Shown: piece by piece, positions 13,201-25,496 of the stretch
How the letters are laid out: each line of letters begins with the position of its first letter
Position numbering within the stretch: the first letter of the stretch is position 1
NCBI RefSeq assembly: GCF_963169125.1
Contig: NC_084799.1
Span: 67,076,143 to 67,140,142, forward strand
DNA from: Humulus lupulus
Taxonomy: Eukaryota; Streptophyta; Magnoliopsida; Rosales; Cannabaceae
Length of the DNA stretch: 64,000 nucleotides
Direction of reading: 5' to 3'
Notes under the pieces: model-generated
What the model was told of the DNA's origin: nothing
What the model saw: only the letters and a program-made list of their open reading frames with translations
Database searches by the model: none
Position numbers and translations under genes: made by a program

Positions 13201-13920
13201 ACTAGAAAATCACAAATACAAAATACATACCCTAGGATTTGAATCCGTTTTCTCTTATTTTCCTCCTCCTCTCTCTTCTCTCTCCCTTTCTTTCTCTCTC
13301 TATCTCACACCCTCTTCTTTTTTTCCTTCCCTTTTTATATAACCCTAGAGACATTAATCTAGGCTAGTGAGAATTGGTAAGTTTCCCAAAACAAATCCTT
13401 TTCTATATTTTTTTTTATTTGATTGTCTTCAATAAAGGAAAAATAATGAATATAATAAAAAGATGACAACCTCCTTCTTCCCATTTTAACTATTGTCATC
13501 AATTTAAATTTAATTAATTTCCAAATAAAATAGGAAAAGAAATAACTTCTTTCCCACTATGCCTCACACGCCTAATACTCTCTTTCCCCTTATTTTTTAT
13601 TTTCTTTTTAATCCTTTAATTTCTTTAATAAATAAAATAAAAGGAAATTAAGTGTAGAAAATACTATTGCATGCCCACCATGCAATCCATGCACATGCAC
13701 ACACCTAATTACTCAAGTGCATCACTACTTACCATGCACCTTGGTGCATTCAACTAACACTCATTTTCTTACTGATTAAATTAAAAAATAAATAAAACAA
13801 CTAAAAATTAAATTCGCATAATTCCTACCAAACAATTTAAAATAATTTCTAACACTTAACAATTATTAATAAAACAAAGCAAAAAATTAATAAAATAAAA
13901 TAAAAAATTTGTGCGCTACA
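10289..13920 (-). mobile_element. solo LTR 2 of Tekay/Del-type gypsy element, no TSD
   Basis: Starts TGTAAAGCGCCC and ends GTGCGCTACA, the reverse complement of the same LTR family as solo LTR 1 and the 35511-48859 element, but more diverged. It keeps the GGGTGAGCTAAAAGCCCAGT box near 10652, the TAACTTCCTTACCTCAGGTC box near 11210, the CT-rich tract near 13260 and the overall 3.6-kb length. Flanking 5-mers differ (CCCAA left, ACGGA right), so no duplication survives. It interrupts the second CACTA ORF. Confidence 0.88.
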
Positions 13921-14067
13921 ACGGAGTGGTGACTGATAGAGACTGGAATCGAGGGAGAGTTTCAGGATTGCTACAAGGATAGAAAATGTCGCAAGAAAAA
14001 ACACTTCAATAAACATGGATGGTATGATGATATTGAGACAACCAGAAAGAATCCACCGGAGGACATG
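13921..14067 (+). pseudogene. second CACTA ORF (TNP1-like), 3' part
   Basis: One frame reads IETGIEGEFQDCYKDRKCRK, KKHFNKHGWYDDIE, then KNPPEDM before running into the Athila target site. The K-K-H-F...G-x-Y-D-D-x-E...P-P-E-D-M pattern is what I associate with plant Transposase_24/TNP1-like proteins, and it lies in the expected place downstream of the 9754-10288 fragment. It ends where the Athila LTR inserted. Function lost. Confidence 0.5.
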
Positions 14068-14072
14068 GACAA

Positions 14073-15604
14073 TGATAACTCTAGGATATAGAGTTATTTT
14101 ACCATTGTTAAACTAAAATTTTGAGCAAAAATTGTCTCACAAGTGATTTACAATTATTTTAAATGTAGTTTTTGTTAATTTTCTAATTAGAGCTATTAAA
14201 TGTTAATGTTTGTAAATTGATGAAAAGAGGCTCATAAATGCTATGTTTGTTTTTGAAGTTGAGCAAGAGATCTAGTAGAAACTGTAGAGAAGATTTGGAG
14301 TTTGAATGGAGAAATAAATGATCATATTTCTGCAACATTTTCACAGAATTTCGTTCAGGCAGCATTAAGGAATTTCACATGTTTTGGTCTGCCACCTCAT
14401 AAATTATTGAGGCCTTTGTATTTCATTAATATGTATCTTTTTTTTGAGCTGAAGGTTGGGCTGAAAAAAAAGGGGCTTTTATTAATTGGTGGTCCAAAAA
14501 GGTGGAGAAAGAGACAAAAAAGGGGCTTGCACGTGAATAAAGAGCCCTAGCTCATGTAACTACGGGGAATATCATCATCTTCTCTTTTGGGTAAGAAGGA
14601 ATAGACAGAAAAAAAAAGGGGCAGCCACCTAGTGCATGAAAAAAATACCCATTTTGGCAGCCATTAAAAGAAGAAAGAAGGAAGGAGAGATGACCCTAAG
14701 GAAGAAGACAAAAAGAGAAGGGCTATTTGGGGGACACTCCATAATATTCTTGGCTTGCTTTCTTCCCCTTCTCTCTTAGAACTTAATTCTTTCTTGCATT
14801 TTATTTTGATTTTTGGATGATTATAAGTTGGGTTATTTTGTGTTTAAAGCTATGAACTAATTCTCTTAAAGTTAGGATAATTAAGAAACTTTGTTATGCA
14901 ATTGTGGAACTTTGATATTGATGTTTAATGCTAATTGAGGTTTATTCATTCAAGTAATTTTTATGCTTAATATTTACTATTGCTTGATCTCATTTAGTAA
15001 ATGATTGAAATAGTTGAGATTGCTGAAAATGATTATACTTATTGGACAAAAGACTTGAATGGTGCAAGATTAATTTCTTTGATTTTAATTTTTTGAGGGT
15101 ATAGACATATATCTTTGCCTTGCATAATCTAATAGAATTGGTGCTTGATATGAAACTCTTGAAATTAAATTGGCTTAGACATAAGTAATTTAATTAAAGA
15201 GTTAAACCCATTTGATTTCGACAAAAAACTTATGGACTTGATTAAAATTTCTTGATTAGTAAACTGTCAGTGTGCCGCAACATTTTCATAGCATTGTTTC
15301 CAGTAATTGCATAATAGGGGGAATTAATTATCCTAGCTTACCATTTCATTATCAACTACTTTTCATATTTCATTCCATAAATTTAGATTTTAAATTCAAC
15401 TGTTAGTTATTTTTAATTGCATATAAAACAAAACCAACTTCCAATTTAATTTGAGTTTAGTTCTTTATTTTTAATCATTTTGCTAGATTTTAATTTCACA
15501 ATATTAAGCTTAAAAACAATCCTTGTGGATACGATAGTGGGTTCTTATCACCTTATTACTTGTTGATAGTGTACATTTGCACTTAGTATCTATTTTGCAC
15601 AACA
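14073..15604 (+). mobile_element. Athila-like 5' LTR
   Basis: Begins TGATAACTCTAGGATATAG and ends GCACAACA, just before the PBS. The same start recurs at 62974. The 5' copy carries about 45-50 bases near 14255-14295 (around GAGATCTAGTAGAAACTG) that are replaced by a T-run in the 3' copy. About 1.53 kb long. Short ORFs inside it are not coding. Confidence 0.85.
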
Positions 15605-15610
15605 TGTTTT

Positions 15611-15626
15611 TGGCGCCATTGCCAGG
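15611..15626 (+). promoter_or_regulatory. Athila primer binding site (tRNA-Asp type)
   Basis: TGGCGCCATTGCCAGG lies a few bases after the LTR end. Athila and Tat elements typically carry TGGCGCCGTTGCCGGGG, complementary to tRNA-Asp; two G-to-A changes are visible here. Confidence 0.85.
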
Positions 15627-15733
15627 GATTGTTTAAATTCATTTATTGTGAAATTAAGTATATCGCAATTTGGTTTAAATTGTTTTTGTAATAACTTGGG
15701 TGATTCTCGTACAATTTCAGGTTTTAACAGTGT

Positions 15734-17480
15734 ATGAGCGAGAATCAAGACCTTGAACTTCTTCCCATTGATCTAGAAATTAAGCGTACCTTTAGAAGAA
15801 GGCGAAAGATACAAAAATAAAAAATGGAAGTAGTAGTGATGGATGCTGAGCAAGAGGCTCAACAAGGAGTCGCTTAAAGGGCAGCAAATCTACCAGGAGT
15901 TGCTCAAGATCGAGTAGCTCAAGGGGGAGTAGCTACCAACAATGGGAAAAATGCAGTTATTGTGGCTGATGACAGAGATCGTGCTATTAGGAAATATGCT
16001 CTCCCCCTCTTCAATGAGCTCAATCTGGGCATCGTTAGACCAGAAATTCAGGCAGCACAGTTTGAATTGAAGCCAGTCATGTTCCAGATGCTTCAAACTG
16101 TGGGTCAGTTCAGTGGGATGCCAACAGAGGATCCTCAACTTCATCTTCGATTGTTCATTGATGTGAGTGATTCATTCAAGCTGCTCGGAGTGACAGAGGA
16201 TGCACTGAGACTAAATTTGTTCCCATACTCCTTGAGAGACAGAGCTAGAGCTTGGTTGAACTCTTTGCCATCTGATTCTGTGACTACTTGGCAAGAGTTG
16301 GCTGAGCGGTTTTTGATGAAGTATTTCCCTCCCACTAAGAATGTCAAACTTCACAATGAGATTACTTCATTTCAGCAAATTGATGAAGAATCTTTATATG
16401 AGGCATGGGAGTGGTTTAAGGAGTTGTTGCGCAAATGCCCTCATCATGGCATTCCTCATTGCATCTAGATGGAGACATTTTATAATGGTCTCAATGCCCA
16501 TACTAGAATGGTGGTTAATGCTTCAGCGAACGAGGCTCTTCTTGCTAAGTCCAATAATGAGGCATATGAATAACTTGAGAGGATATCCAACAACAACTAT
16601 CAGTACTTCTAGATTGTCTACAGGTAGAAAGGTGGCTGGTATTCATGATGTAGATACCATCACTTCTTTGGCAGCCCAAGTATCCTCTATTTCTAATATG
16701 CCCAAGACAATGAATATGGGGATGAATCAATCAATGGGGCAGCCTATGGGGACACAAATGGGGCCCATGGAGAACATTTCTTGTGTGTATTGTGGTGAGG
16801 GCCATACTTTTGACAACTGTCCTTCCGATCCAGAAGTTGTGTGTTACATGGGGAACCAAAGTAGGAATGGTCCTTATTCTAATTCCTACAACCCATCATG
16901 GAAGAAACATCCCAACTTCTCGTGGAGTAATCAAGGGGATGGCCGTAGCAATTCTTCTATGCCTCCAAGACCAAATTTCCCACCGGGTTATCCCCCACAA
17001 GCACCACAACAAAGGCCACAACAACAAGCAATGCAATCTAGCTCTCTTGAGAACATGTTGAAGGAGTATATAGTGAAGAACGAAGTCATGATCCAAAGCC
17101 AAGCTGCATCATTGAGAAACTTAGAAAACCAAGTTAGGCAGCTAAGTAATGAGCTTAGAAATAGACCCCATGGTACGTTACCAAGTGACACCAAGAATCC
17201 AAGAAATGGGAGCAAAGAACATTGTAAAACCGTCACTTTGAGAAGTGCGAAGGAGTTGGAGAATTCTAAGACAAATTCTGGGCATGAGGGTGAGCCCTCT
17301 TCAATCCAAATAAATGAGGAACTTAAAAAAGATGCTGAAATTCCTAGTGTAGAAAAATATGCCTCTGCCCAGAATGCTGCAGGAATGCCACAGCATCAGC
17401 TCCCAGACAGCTCAAGTACAAGGCAGCCACCTCCATTTCCCCAACGTTTTCAGAAGCAAAAGCTGGACTCTCAATTTTAA
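15734..17480 (+). pseudogene. gag: Athila-like gag (degenerate)
   Basis: The ATG at 15734 opens MSENQDLELLPIDLEIKR. TAA codons at 15818 and 15875 and a TAG at 16466 interrupt the frame, and it shifts by one near 16600. Recognisable parts are the retrotransposon gag core (LRLFIDVSDSFKLLGV, LNLFPYSLRDRARAWLNSLP, FLMKYFPPTKN) and a zinc knuckle near 16780, C-V-Y-C-G-E-G-H-x4-C, followed by a Pro/Gln/Asn-rich stretch and a coiled-coil-like segment (LRNLENQVRQLSNELRNRP). The protein would form the particle and bind RNA. The TAG at 16466 lies where relatives have Gln, consistent with C-to-T change. Confidence 0.88.
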
Positions 17481-20117
17481 AAGTTGCTAGACATTTTGAG
17501 GCAGCTACATATTAACATTCCCCTTGTGGAAGACCTAGAGTAAATGCCTAACTATGTGAAGTTCATGAAAGACATCCTTACAAAGAAGAGAAGATTAGGG
17601 GAATTTGAGACAATGGCTCTTACCAAGGAGTGTAGCTCATTCTTGCAAAACAAGCTGCCACTGAAGATGAAAGATCATGGGAGTTTCACCAGTCCATGCA
17701 CCATTGGTAATTCTTATTGTGGCATGGCTTTATGCGATTTGGGTGTAAGCATCAACTTGATGCCAATGTCTATTTTCAAGCAATTGGGGATTGGAGAAGT
17801 TAGGCCTACTACAGTTACTCTTCAACTAGCAGATAGATCTCTTGCTCACCCGAATGGGAAGATTGAATATGTATTGGTAAGGGTAGACAAATTCATATTC
17901 CCTGCTGATTTTATTGTGTTAGACTATGAGGCAGATAGAAAGGTGCCTATTATCTTGAGGAGACCATTTCTTGCGACAAGAAGAACTTTAACAGATGTGC
18001 AGAACGGGGAGCTGACTATGAGGGTCTAAGATGAAAGTGTGACTTTTAATGTTTTTAAAGCTATGAGATTTTTTGATGTGGTTGAGGAATGCTCAATGGT
18101 TTCAGTGGTAGATTCTTTGGCATCAAGGGAGTTTGAGACTAGTAATGTTGGCGATCCATTAGAGAGGTTATTGTTGTTTGATTCACACAATGAGGAAGAT
18201 GAGGAGGAGTACTTAGCTTGGTTGGAGGCTAATTCTCAAGAGTTAAGAATAAGAAACTGATTTGATTCATTGGAGTTGTTGTCTAGGGAGTTCAAAGCTC
18301 CTAAACCATCCATTGAAGAGCCACATGAGTTGGAGTTGAAAGTTTTTCCATCGCATTTGCGATATGCCTACTTGGGTCCATCATCCACTTTACCTGTCAT
18401 TATTTCAGCGGAGTTGAGCCATGATCAAGAAGAAAAATTGCTTGAAGTATTGAGAAAGTTCAAAAAGGCCATTGGGTGGACTATTGCAGATATTCGAGGT
18501 ATTTGTCCTTCTTTGTGTATGCATAAGATCTTGCTTGAAGACAGTGAAAAAAGTTCCGTTGAGGGGCAACGAAGACTAAATCCTATTATGAAGGAAGTAG
18601 TGAAGAAAGAAATCATCAAGTGGTTGGATGCTGGCATTATTTATCCTATCTCTGACAGTTCATGGGTGAGTCCTGTACAATGTGTACCTAAGAAGGGTGG
18701 GATCACAATGGTGAAGAATGAAGACAATGAGTTGATTCCTACTAGAACTGTGATTGGATGGAGGATTTTCATGGACTATAGGAAGTTAAACAAGGCCACT
18801 AGGAAGGATCATTTCCCTCTTCCTTTCATTGATCAGATGCTAGATAGATTTGCTGGGAGAGAGTACTATTGCTTCCTTGATGGGTACTCTGGTTACAATC
18901 AGATAGCAGTGGCCCCAGAAGATCATCATAAGACTACATTCACTTGCCCCTATGGTACCTTCACATTTAGAAGAATGCCCTTTCGGTTTATGCAATGCTC
19001 CTGCTACATTTCAGCGATGTATGATGGCTATCTTTACTGATATGGTTGAGCAGTTTCTAGAGGTGTTCATGGATGATTTTTCAGTCTCTGGGGATTCTTA
19101 TGATGATTGCTTGAATAACTTGTCTAAGGTGTTGAAGAGATGTGCAGAGACAAACCTAGTTCTTAACTGGGGAAAGTGTCACATTATGGTTAAGGAAGGT
19201 ATTGTTTTGGGGCATAAGGTATATAAGCAAGGGATTGAAGTTGATAAGGCAAAAATTGAAGTTATTGAGAAGCTACCACCTCCTAACTCAGTGAAGAACA
19301 TTAGGAGCTTTCTTGGGCATGTCGGTTTCTATAGAAGGTTCATCAAGGACTTCTCTAAGATCTCCAAACCACTTTGCAATCTTTTAGAGAAAGATACACC
19401 TTTCCATTTCGATGGAGCATGTTTGAAGGCTTTTCAAGAGTTGAAAGAGAGATTATTTTCAACCCCTATCATTATTGCACCGGATTGAATTTTTCCCTTT
19501 GAATTGATGTGTGATGCTAGCGATTATGTCGTTGGGGATGTGATGAGGCAGCGAAGGAACAAGGTGTTTCACTCCATTTATTATGCCAGTCGTACCTTGA
19601 CAGGAGCTCAATTGAATTACACTGTAACTAAGAAGGATCTACTAGCCATTGTCTCTGCTTTTGACAAGTTTCACTACTATCTTGTGGGAACTAAAGTGAT
19701 TGTCTACACCGATCACTCAGCCATAAAGTATTTGATTGCCAAGAAGGATGCAAAACCAAGATTGATTTGGTGGGTCCTTTTGCTTCAAGAGTTTGATGTT
19801 GAGATTCAAGATAGAAAAGGGGTAGAAAATCAAGTGGCTGACCACTTATCAAGAATGGAGCATGAAGAAGATTCCAACTCTCTTGTCCCCATCAAAGAAA
19901 CAATCCCCGATGAACAAGTGTTTGTGGTCGACCATTCTCATGAGTTTCCTTGGTTTGCTGATTTTGCTAATTATTTGGCTATTGGGTTGATGCCACCAGA
20001 GATGACTAGCCAACAAAGGAAGAAATTCTTGCATGATGTGAAGTCTTATCTTTGGGAGGAGCCCTTTCTATTCAAGCAATGTGTAGATCAAATGATTAGA
20101 AGATGTGTTGCTGAACA
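17481..20117 (+). pseudogene. pol: Athila-like pol, part 1: protease, RT, RNase H
   Basis: In frame after gag apart from stops. Protease: ALCDLGVSINLMP near 17735, the Athila form of the aspartic site. RT: from about 18270, with KKEIIKWLDAGIIYPISDSS, FMDYRKLNKATRKDHFPLPF and FLDGYSGYNQI. A one-base insertion near 18980 (in the M-P-F-G-L-C-N-A motif) shifts the frame, and the catalytic box then reads VFMDDFSV near 19065. A TGA near 19486 replaces the usual Trp. RNase [30 protein letters not shown]. The part ends at CVAE, where C1 inserted; integrase continues at 26277. Confidence 0.92.
20115..20117. repeat. TSD of C1 (left), ACA
   Basis: ACA directly precedes CACTACAA at 20118 and recurs at 26277-26279 directly after TTGTAGTG. 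Removing C1 and one ACA copy rejoins the integrase frame exactly. Confidence 0.9.
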
Positions 20118-20276
20118 CACTACAACAATTTTTGGTATATATTACATTAAAAAATAACATATATTTAAAAGTGCTATTGATAGATGATTAAAAAAAACAC
20201 GGAACAAATATTTTGGCGCCATATGAAATATACCCAGGCGCCAAATGAAAAAATTGGGTCTAATTTCTCTCAGCCA

Positions 20277-20560
20277 TAATTTAATCCCTAAACCTAAGAT
20301 ACCCAAACAATTTCTCTCAGCCTCCATTGTCGCCTCTCTGCCTCTCTTTCTTGCACTCTGTATTCTCCTCCATTCACACTCTCTCACACACTTATCCTCT
20401 CTCACTCTCATCTCGTCTCATCTATCTCTACCTCACGACGTCGGTACGAGCTTCCGGAGCACACAACGGCTGTGTCGCAGGCTGTACATCACGCCGACTA
20501 TCTGAAGTTCTTCAACTTACCACGACTCGTATTCTCCTCTGCTTACGTCTTTTTAAGGTA
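20277..20560 (+). promoter_or_regulatory. C1 CT-rich leader / putative promoter-5'UTR end
   Basis: After the terminal 150 bases, which contain two GGCGCC words, comes a C/T-rich tract (CTCTCTGCCTCTCTTTC, CACACTCTCTCACACAC) typical of plant 5' UTRs, ending near a GT donor-like site around 20557. C2 and C3 have a similar tract at the equivalent end. Promoter activity is inferred. Confidence 0.5.
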
Positions 20561-21109
20561 CGATACCATTACTTTCTTTTTCATCATATTTTACTGTATT
20601 TTAGTAATGTATTATTAATACAGCAGCTGATATTGATTGCTCTCCGGGCAAGAGAACAACTGAGAAAGTTCCTGTTTGCAACTTCCATGAGGTACTTTCA
20701 TTTGATTTGCTGGGTTTTCGTTTCTTCTGGATTTGGCTCTGTTGTATTGCTAAAAATGAAAGCTTTGGGACTTTATTTATATTTGGGGGAGATTGAAAAT
20801 TTGAAACTGTTTGTTCGGATAGTTATTTCAGAGTGTTTACTACATAATTTGATGTTGGGTATTGGGTTATTAGGATTGGTAACTCTATTTCTTTCATTGT
20901 TAGTTTGGTTGTGATTTACACCTTTTCCATATTCATGAAAATGAGATAACAAAATGCCAAAAAGACTAAATTTTTTGGATGTACACGGAACTATAACGAA
21001 AGAAAATAAAATATTAAACTTCAAATGTTTCATTTTCTGTCGTTCAATCTTAGCCCTTGTATTTAGTTTTATTTATTTATTAAACATTAAAATATAATGG
21101 AAGTGAATA

Positions 21110-21356
21110 TTTAAAGCGAGTATAAACAAACAAAATTGGGGTCAGTGAACTCTGTCTGCACATAGAGAGGCTCAGTCGTTCAGGAGAGAAACCAGTTAGT
21201 GACTCTTATAACTCCGCTCCACCTGTTCCAAAGTTGAATCTTTGAAAAAACCCAGAACTCAGATTCACCAAAGGAGTCTTAGAATCATCATCGCCATCGC
21301 CATCCTTTTCCTTTTTGGGTGTAAATGAACTGAGGAAGTTTTCTGGTTTAAGTAAA
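21110..21356 (+). other. captured 5'UTR of the phytyltransferase gene
   Basis: This stretch lacks a coding frame but is GC-richer than the surrounding introns and runs into the ATG at 21357/21363 without a splice site. It looks like the native 5'UTR taken along with the exons, which suggests capture from genomic DNA rather than from an mRNA. Confidence 0.5.
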
Positions 21357-24228
21357 ATGCCAATGGATTCTTTGCTTCTGGGCTCCTTTTCCACTCCTTC
21401 TATACTGGCAAAAGGTTTGTTTTTCTCACTTCTCTCTCTTTGTTGATGCACTACTTCATTTGGGATTAACCTCTATTTTGAAAGAAAAAAAGGGGTTATT
21501 TTGGACTGATATATTTCTATTATTTTTGTTTGTGGATTTTGGGTAGAATCGTTTATTAGCTTTGTGACTATGTATTCTTTTTTTTATATATATATATTCT
21601 TAATGTCAAAAAGTAAAAGCTTGAGTTATTTCATATTAGGTCTCTTATGTCTTTTGTTGTACTATTCTTATTTTCACCCTTTCTTCTATTTGTGTGCATT
21701 TGACTAGGCTGAGGGACACTAAGTTTAGTTTGTTAATGCACAAATTTGGGCTTTTCAGTTTATAACTTCATAGTTTCTGTAGATGGAACCTGCTTTTTTG
21801 GTATGTTTAGTTAGTCTAATGCTCAGTGTATACTCACAGGTGGGAATAACTGGAGAAGGTGCAATCTCAAGAAATTTAACTTTTCAGGTACTAGGATTTA
21901 TGATTCACCCATGCCAACATTTCACTTGGCTGCCTTTTTAATTAAATATATATATACACACAAGCCAATTCAAATTTTTTATAAAAACAGGTACTATTTT
22001 CCTGTTTTTGTGAGTTCGGGAAGTACGTTTTCTGTATTCCAATTCTACTCCTTGTATTTTTTCTTTATATAAATAGTACAAGTGAATACAAGTAGTGTTG
22101 TTTCTTTTTAAATCCCTGTTGTTCGTAAATTTTAAGTGCAACTCTCTAATTTTTGGTTCTAGTTTCATGTGATTAGAAAGGCCCTCTTATTAGTTTATCT
22201 TGTTTTTTAATTTTTGGTTCTAATTCAGTGGTTGAATCGTTTCACACACTTTTATGTTTTCTTTTTCTTGTATAACATAAATCATATTTGTCTTTTTTTC
22301 TTAGGCCCTTTTTCTTGTAGGACCTTTATCGAATCACTTAAGTTTCTCCCTTCACACATCTAACTTAGCCAAAATGTTATAAAATTGGATGAGTTCCTCT
22401 GTTTACTATTCATATATATTCTTTAATAAAGGGGTTGAAAAATGGTTGATGCTGAAATGTAACTAATGGACAACCTCACTGCAATGTAAAAGGGGTCGTA
22501 TAAACTTGCTTTATTGTAAGCTTTGTTGCTCTCTCTGATTATAGGGCATTGGCATTTGTGCTTGTGCTTTATCAACTGGTTTTCCAGTTGGTTAAAAACT
22601 TTGATTAGAATCATTAGATTTTTGACATAACCCATTGCTGGGACATAAGTTCAATGATGTTATTTTCTATAACCAGGTCAAATAGAACAGGTCCTCTGTT
22701 ATCCTTGATTGAAAACATGAACTTTTTCCAAAAGGTTTTGCTTTTGATATATGTTTGTCTTTGGTTTTGAAAAAAAAGTTCTGTTCATGGGAATAATTAG
22801 TTAACAGTTTCCAATATGCTAATTATGAGATTTTTTTTATGTCTTTTTTTATTTTTTTGAGAATGCAGGTTCAAATGCGGAATACAATGTATCAAGGTTT
22901 ATAGCTTGGAATGTGAGAGAAAAACATTGATGTGCTGGGTTACAACCTAGTTCATTGAAGCATTGCATTGAAACATCTATATCCTACCAGAGACCAAATA
23001 AAAGATTCCTGGTTAATGCTGCTGATGGACAACCTGTTGAATCGGAGCCAAAAAATGTATTGAACTCCGTTAAAGATTCCTTGGATGCTTTCTATAGGTT
23101 TTCTCGGCCACCTACAGTCATAGGCACGATAGGTTATTTAAATTTAGTGGGGCAATCTCAGAATAGTCATTATATTAATCTCATTCATTTAAACTTCAAT
23201 TTATTGATAATATTGTTTCCTATCAATTTTTGGAGACTCATCCTATTTTTTCTGGAAGCAGGCATTGAGCATAGTCTCAGTTTCCCTACTTGCAGTCGAG
23301 AAGTTTACAGACTTTTCACCATTATTTTTTGCTGGGATGTTGGAGGTGAAGCTTAAAATACTTTGAACTGCTTTTTTTTAATTCACACCATGAATTTCGT
23401 TCTTATGAATTTGATCTTTTCAATTCAGGCTGTTGCAGCTGCCCTCTTTATGAACATTTACATTGTTGGTTTGAATCAGTTGTATGATATTGATATAGAC
23501 AAGGTAGCTCTTAGCTCTTACTGTCTTACATTCTCTTAATTTTGAATGAAGAAAATGCATATATTTTATTCTTACAATTGAGCATAAGGTCACTACACCA
23601 GTTCCTAGTTCTTTGCCTTAATATTTTTTTTTCTTCTAGAGAGACTATCTACAATTCTACATGGTTACATGGGATACATCAAGGATTTTCTAACTCTAGA
23701 TATCTATGGCGTATTTCATCACAGGTTAACAAGCCATATCTTCCGTTGGCATCAGGGAAATATTCAATTCAAACTGGTGTCATAATTGTCGCATCCTTTT
23801 CTGTTCTGGTATGGGAATTAGCTTTCCGTATTAATGTATTGTGCAAAATATTGTAAACTTATTATTGTGTATTTGCAGCCTATAATATTCTGACTACCTA
23901 TCACTTTATTTTTCAGAGTTTTGGCCTTGGATGGATTGTTGGGTCATGGCCATTGTTTTGGGCCCTATTCATCAATTTTGCATTGGGAACTGCTTATTCA
24001 ATCAATGTGAGTTTATCTAATCTCAGAATTTTTCATATACAATGCCTTATCAGCGGATATTTTGAAATATATACTTAGTTTTATGTCACCTAATGACAAA
24101 AGGTTAAGGTGGAAACTTTACAGAATCTGTTTCTCACTTGGTAGCTTAACACCTTTCATGTCAGGTGCCCTTTTTGAGATGGAAGAGATTTGCTTTACTG
24201 AAGGAGGGAGGTGCACGTGCACCAAGAG
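21357..24228 (+). pseudogene. VTE2: homogentisate phytyltransferase (VTE2/HPT)-like gene fragment, 8 exons, truncated
   Basis: HPT is a plastid membrane prenyltransferase that joins homogentisate and phytyl-PP in tocopherol synthesis. Exons: 21357-21414 (MDSLLLGSFSTPSILAKG, transit-peptide start), 21840-21887, 22869-23128 (SVKDSLDAFYRFSRP), 23262-23345 (ALSIVSVSLLAVEK), 23429-23503 (NQLYDIDID, first Asp-rich Mg/prenyl-PP motif), 23725-23808 (VNKPYLPLASGKYS), 23917-24006 (SFGLGWIVGSWPLFWALF) and from 24165 (VPFLRWKRFALL). AG/GT borders are mostly intact. Exon 3 has an in-frame TGA near 22929, and its expected donor reads AT instead of GT. After FALL the homology ends, so the second Asp-rich motif and remaining membrane helices are missing. 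A functional enzyme is very unlikely; a chimeric transcript is possible. Confidence 0.9.
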
Positions 24229-25496
24229 GTTTGTTAATTTTGTACTTATTTTATTTTCAGGGCTTCAAATTACTTTGATGAGTAAATGTTTGGAGAAATT
24301 GAGATAAATTAAACATGTGATGTTGACATAATGATGTGGACACTAAAATTACTTTTTGGTACGACAGGATTCTGATGTTTGAGTGTAATTTTTTCAACCT
24401 GTAAGATATGAGGACGCATATTTTTAGCTTTTGTATAGCTTGAGGAACATAGTTTATGTATATTGGTTTTGTGTGAATGTGACTATTCTCGATAGTTTAA
24501 ATAGATCTTTTTATGATGGAATATGTTGTTTCCAGTTTTAATTCTCTCTGCCAATCGAAGTCTTTCAGAGGGATTTAGTCTTTAGTGTTTGCATACCTAT
24601 GATGTTTATTCTAGTAAAAAAAGGGAAATCTACCACTGTTTTGTAATGTTAACTTTTGATATAGGTTATTTGATTAATCTTTTATTTTGTTGCTTTAGTT
24701 CAGTCGAGGTTGAGCAGTCTATACTTGATCACGGTAGATTTTGTAACAAGAAAACAGGTTGATGATATTTAACTTTCATCATCAAGTTCTGAGGTTTGTG
24801 TTTTTCTCCAATTAATTATTCTTTTAGATTGAACATGTCTATAATCGTCACATGCTCAGTTACATATCTTGCCATGAAAAGAATTTGGACTTGAGGTTGG
24901 ATCTGTGCACCAAAAGAACTGTAACTACTTTTACTGTAAGTTTTCTTTGTTTAATTACAGATGCACCTATATCTATAGAATTTATAACATTTAAATTCTT
25001 TTCTTTCTTTGTTTAAGGTATATTTATTGTTAAACTTGTCTAGATCTAAACTTGTCTAGAAATATCTGGTTTATCACTTCATAATGATGCTGATTTTGGC
25101 TAAATTCTTCATGCTATTACAGGATGATGACTTGGAAAGCCTCAAATTTTTGATAAATTCTGCTAGATGTTAGGCACCCAATAAAAGGTAAAAAAAAATG
25201 AATAAATGAAGTTGTGGGTAGTGTAAAAGATTTTCTTGAAGGTGAGTTATATTTTGTGGTTAAAGAGTGTCAGTGGTCTCTTGAATACACCATTAATCTG
25301 TTCGAGGGTCTTTGTATTGCTGATGCACACTAGTATGTTGAATAACTAGAATGAATCTTTATTGATACCAAAACCAGATTACAAGGGGTTCCAAGACTTA
25401 TTGACCTTGAATTATATTTCTTATGAGAATAGTTTCATTCTTGTTAGCATGCAGTTTTATATTTGCTGCTTATCTTTCTCTATTTATTTTTCAGAG
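24229..25496 (+). other. C1 internal region, no gene recognised
   Basis: About 1.3 kb of AT-rich, intron-like sequence. Short exon-like pieces exist (for instance around 25125-25170, encoding DDDLESLKFLINSARC) but I cannot assign them. No transposase signature is present. Confidence 0.5.

Noticed and set aside
14302..14550. ORF in the Athila 5' LTR, repeated at 63141-63347
   Set aside because: Lies within LTRs, differs by indels between them and has no recognisable domain.
20327..20914. 195-codon ORF in the C1 leader region
   Set aside because: It runs from the CT-rich leader through an apparent splice donor into T-rich, intron-like sequence. The hydrophobic translation reflects base composition and no domain is recognisable.
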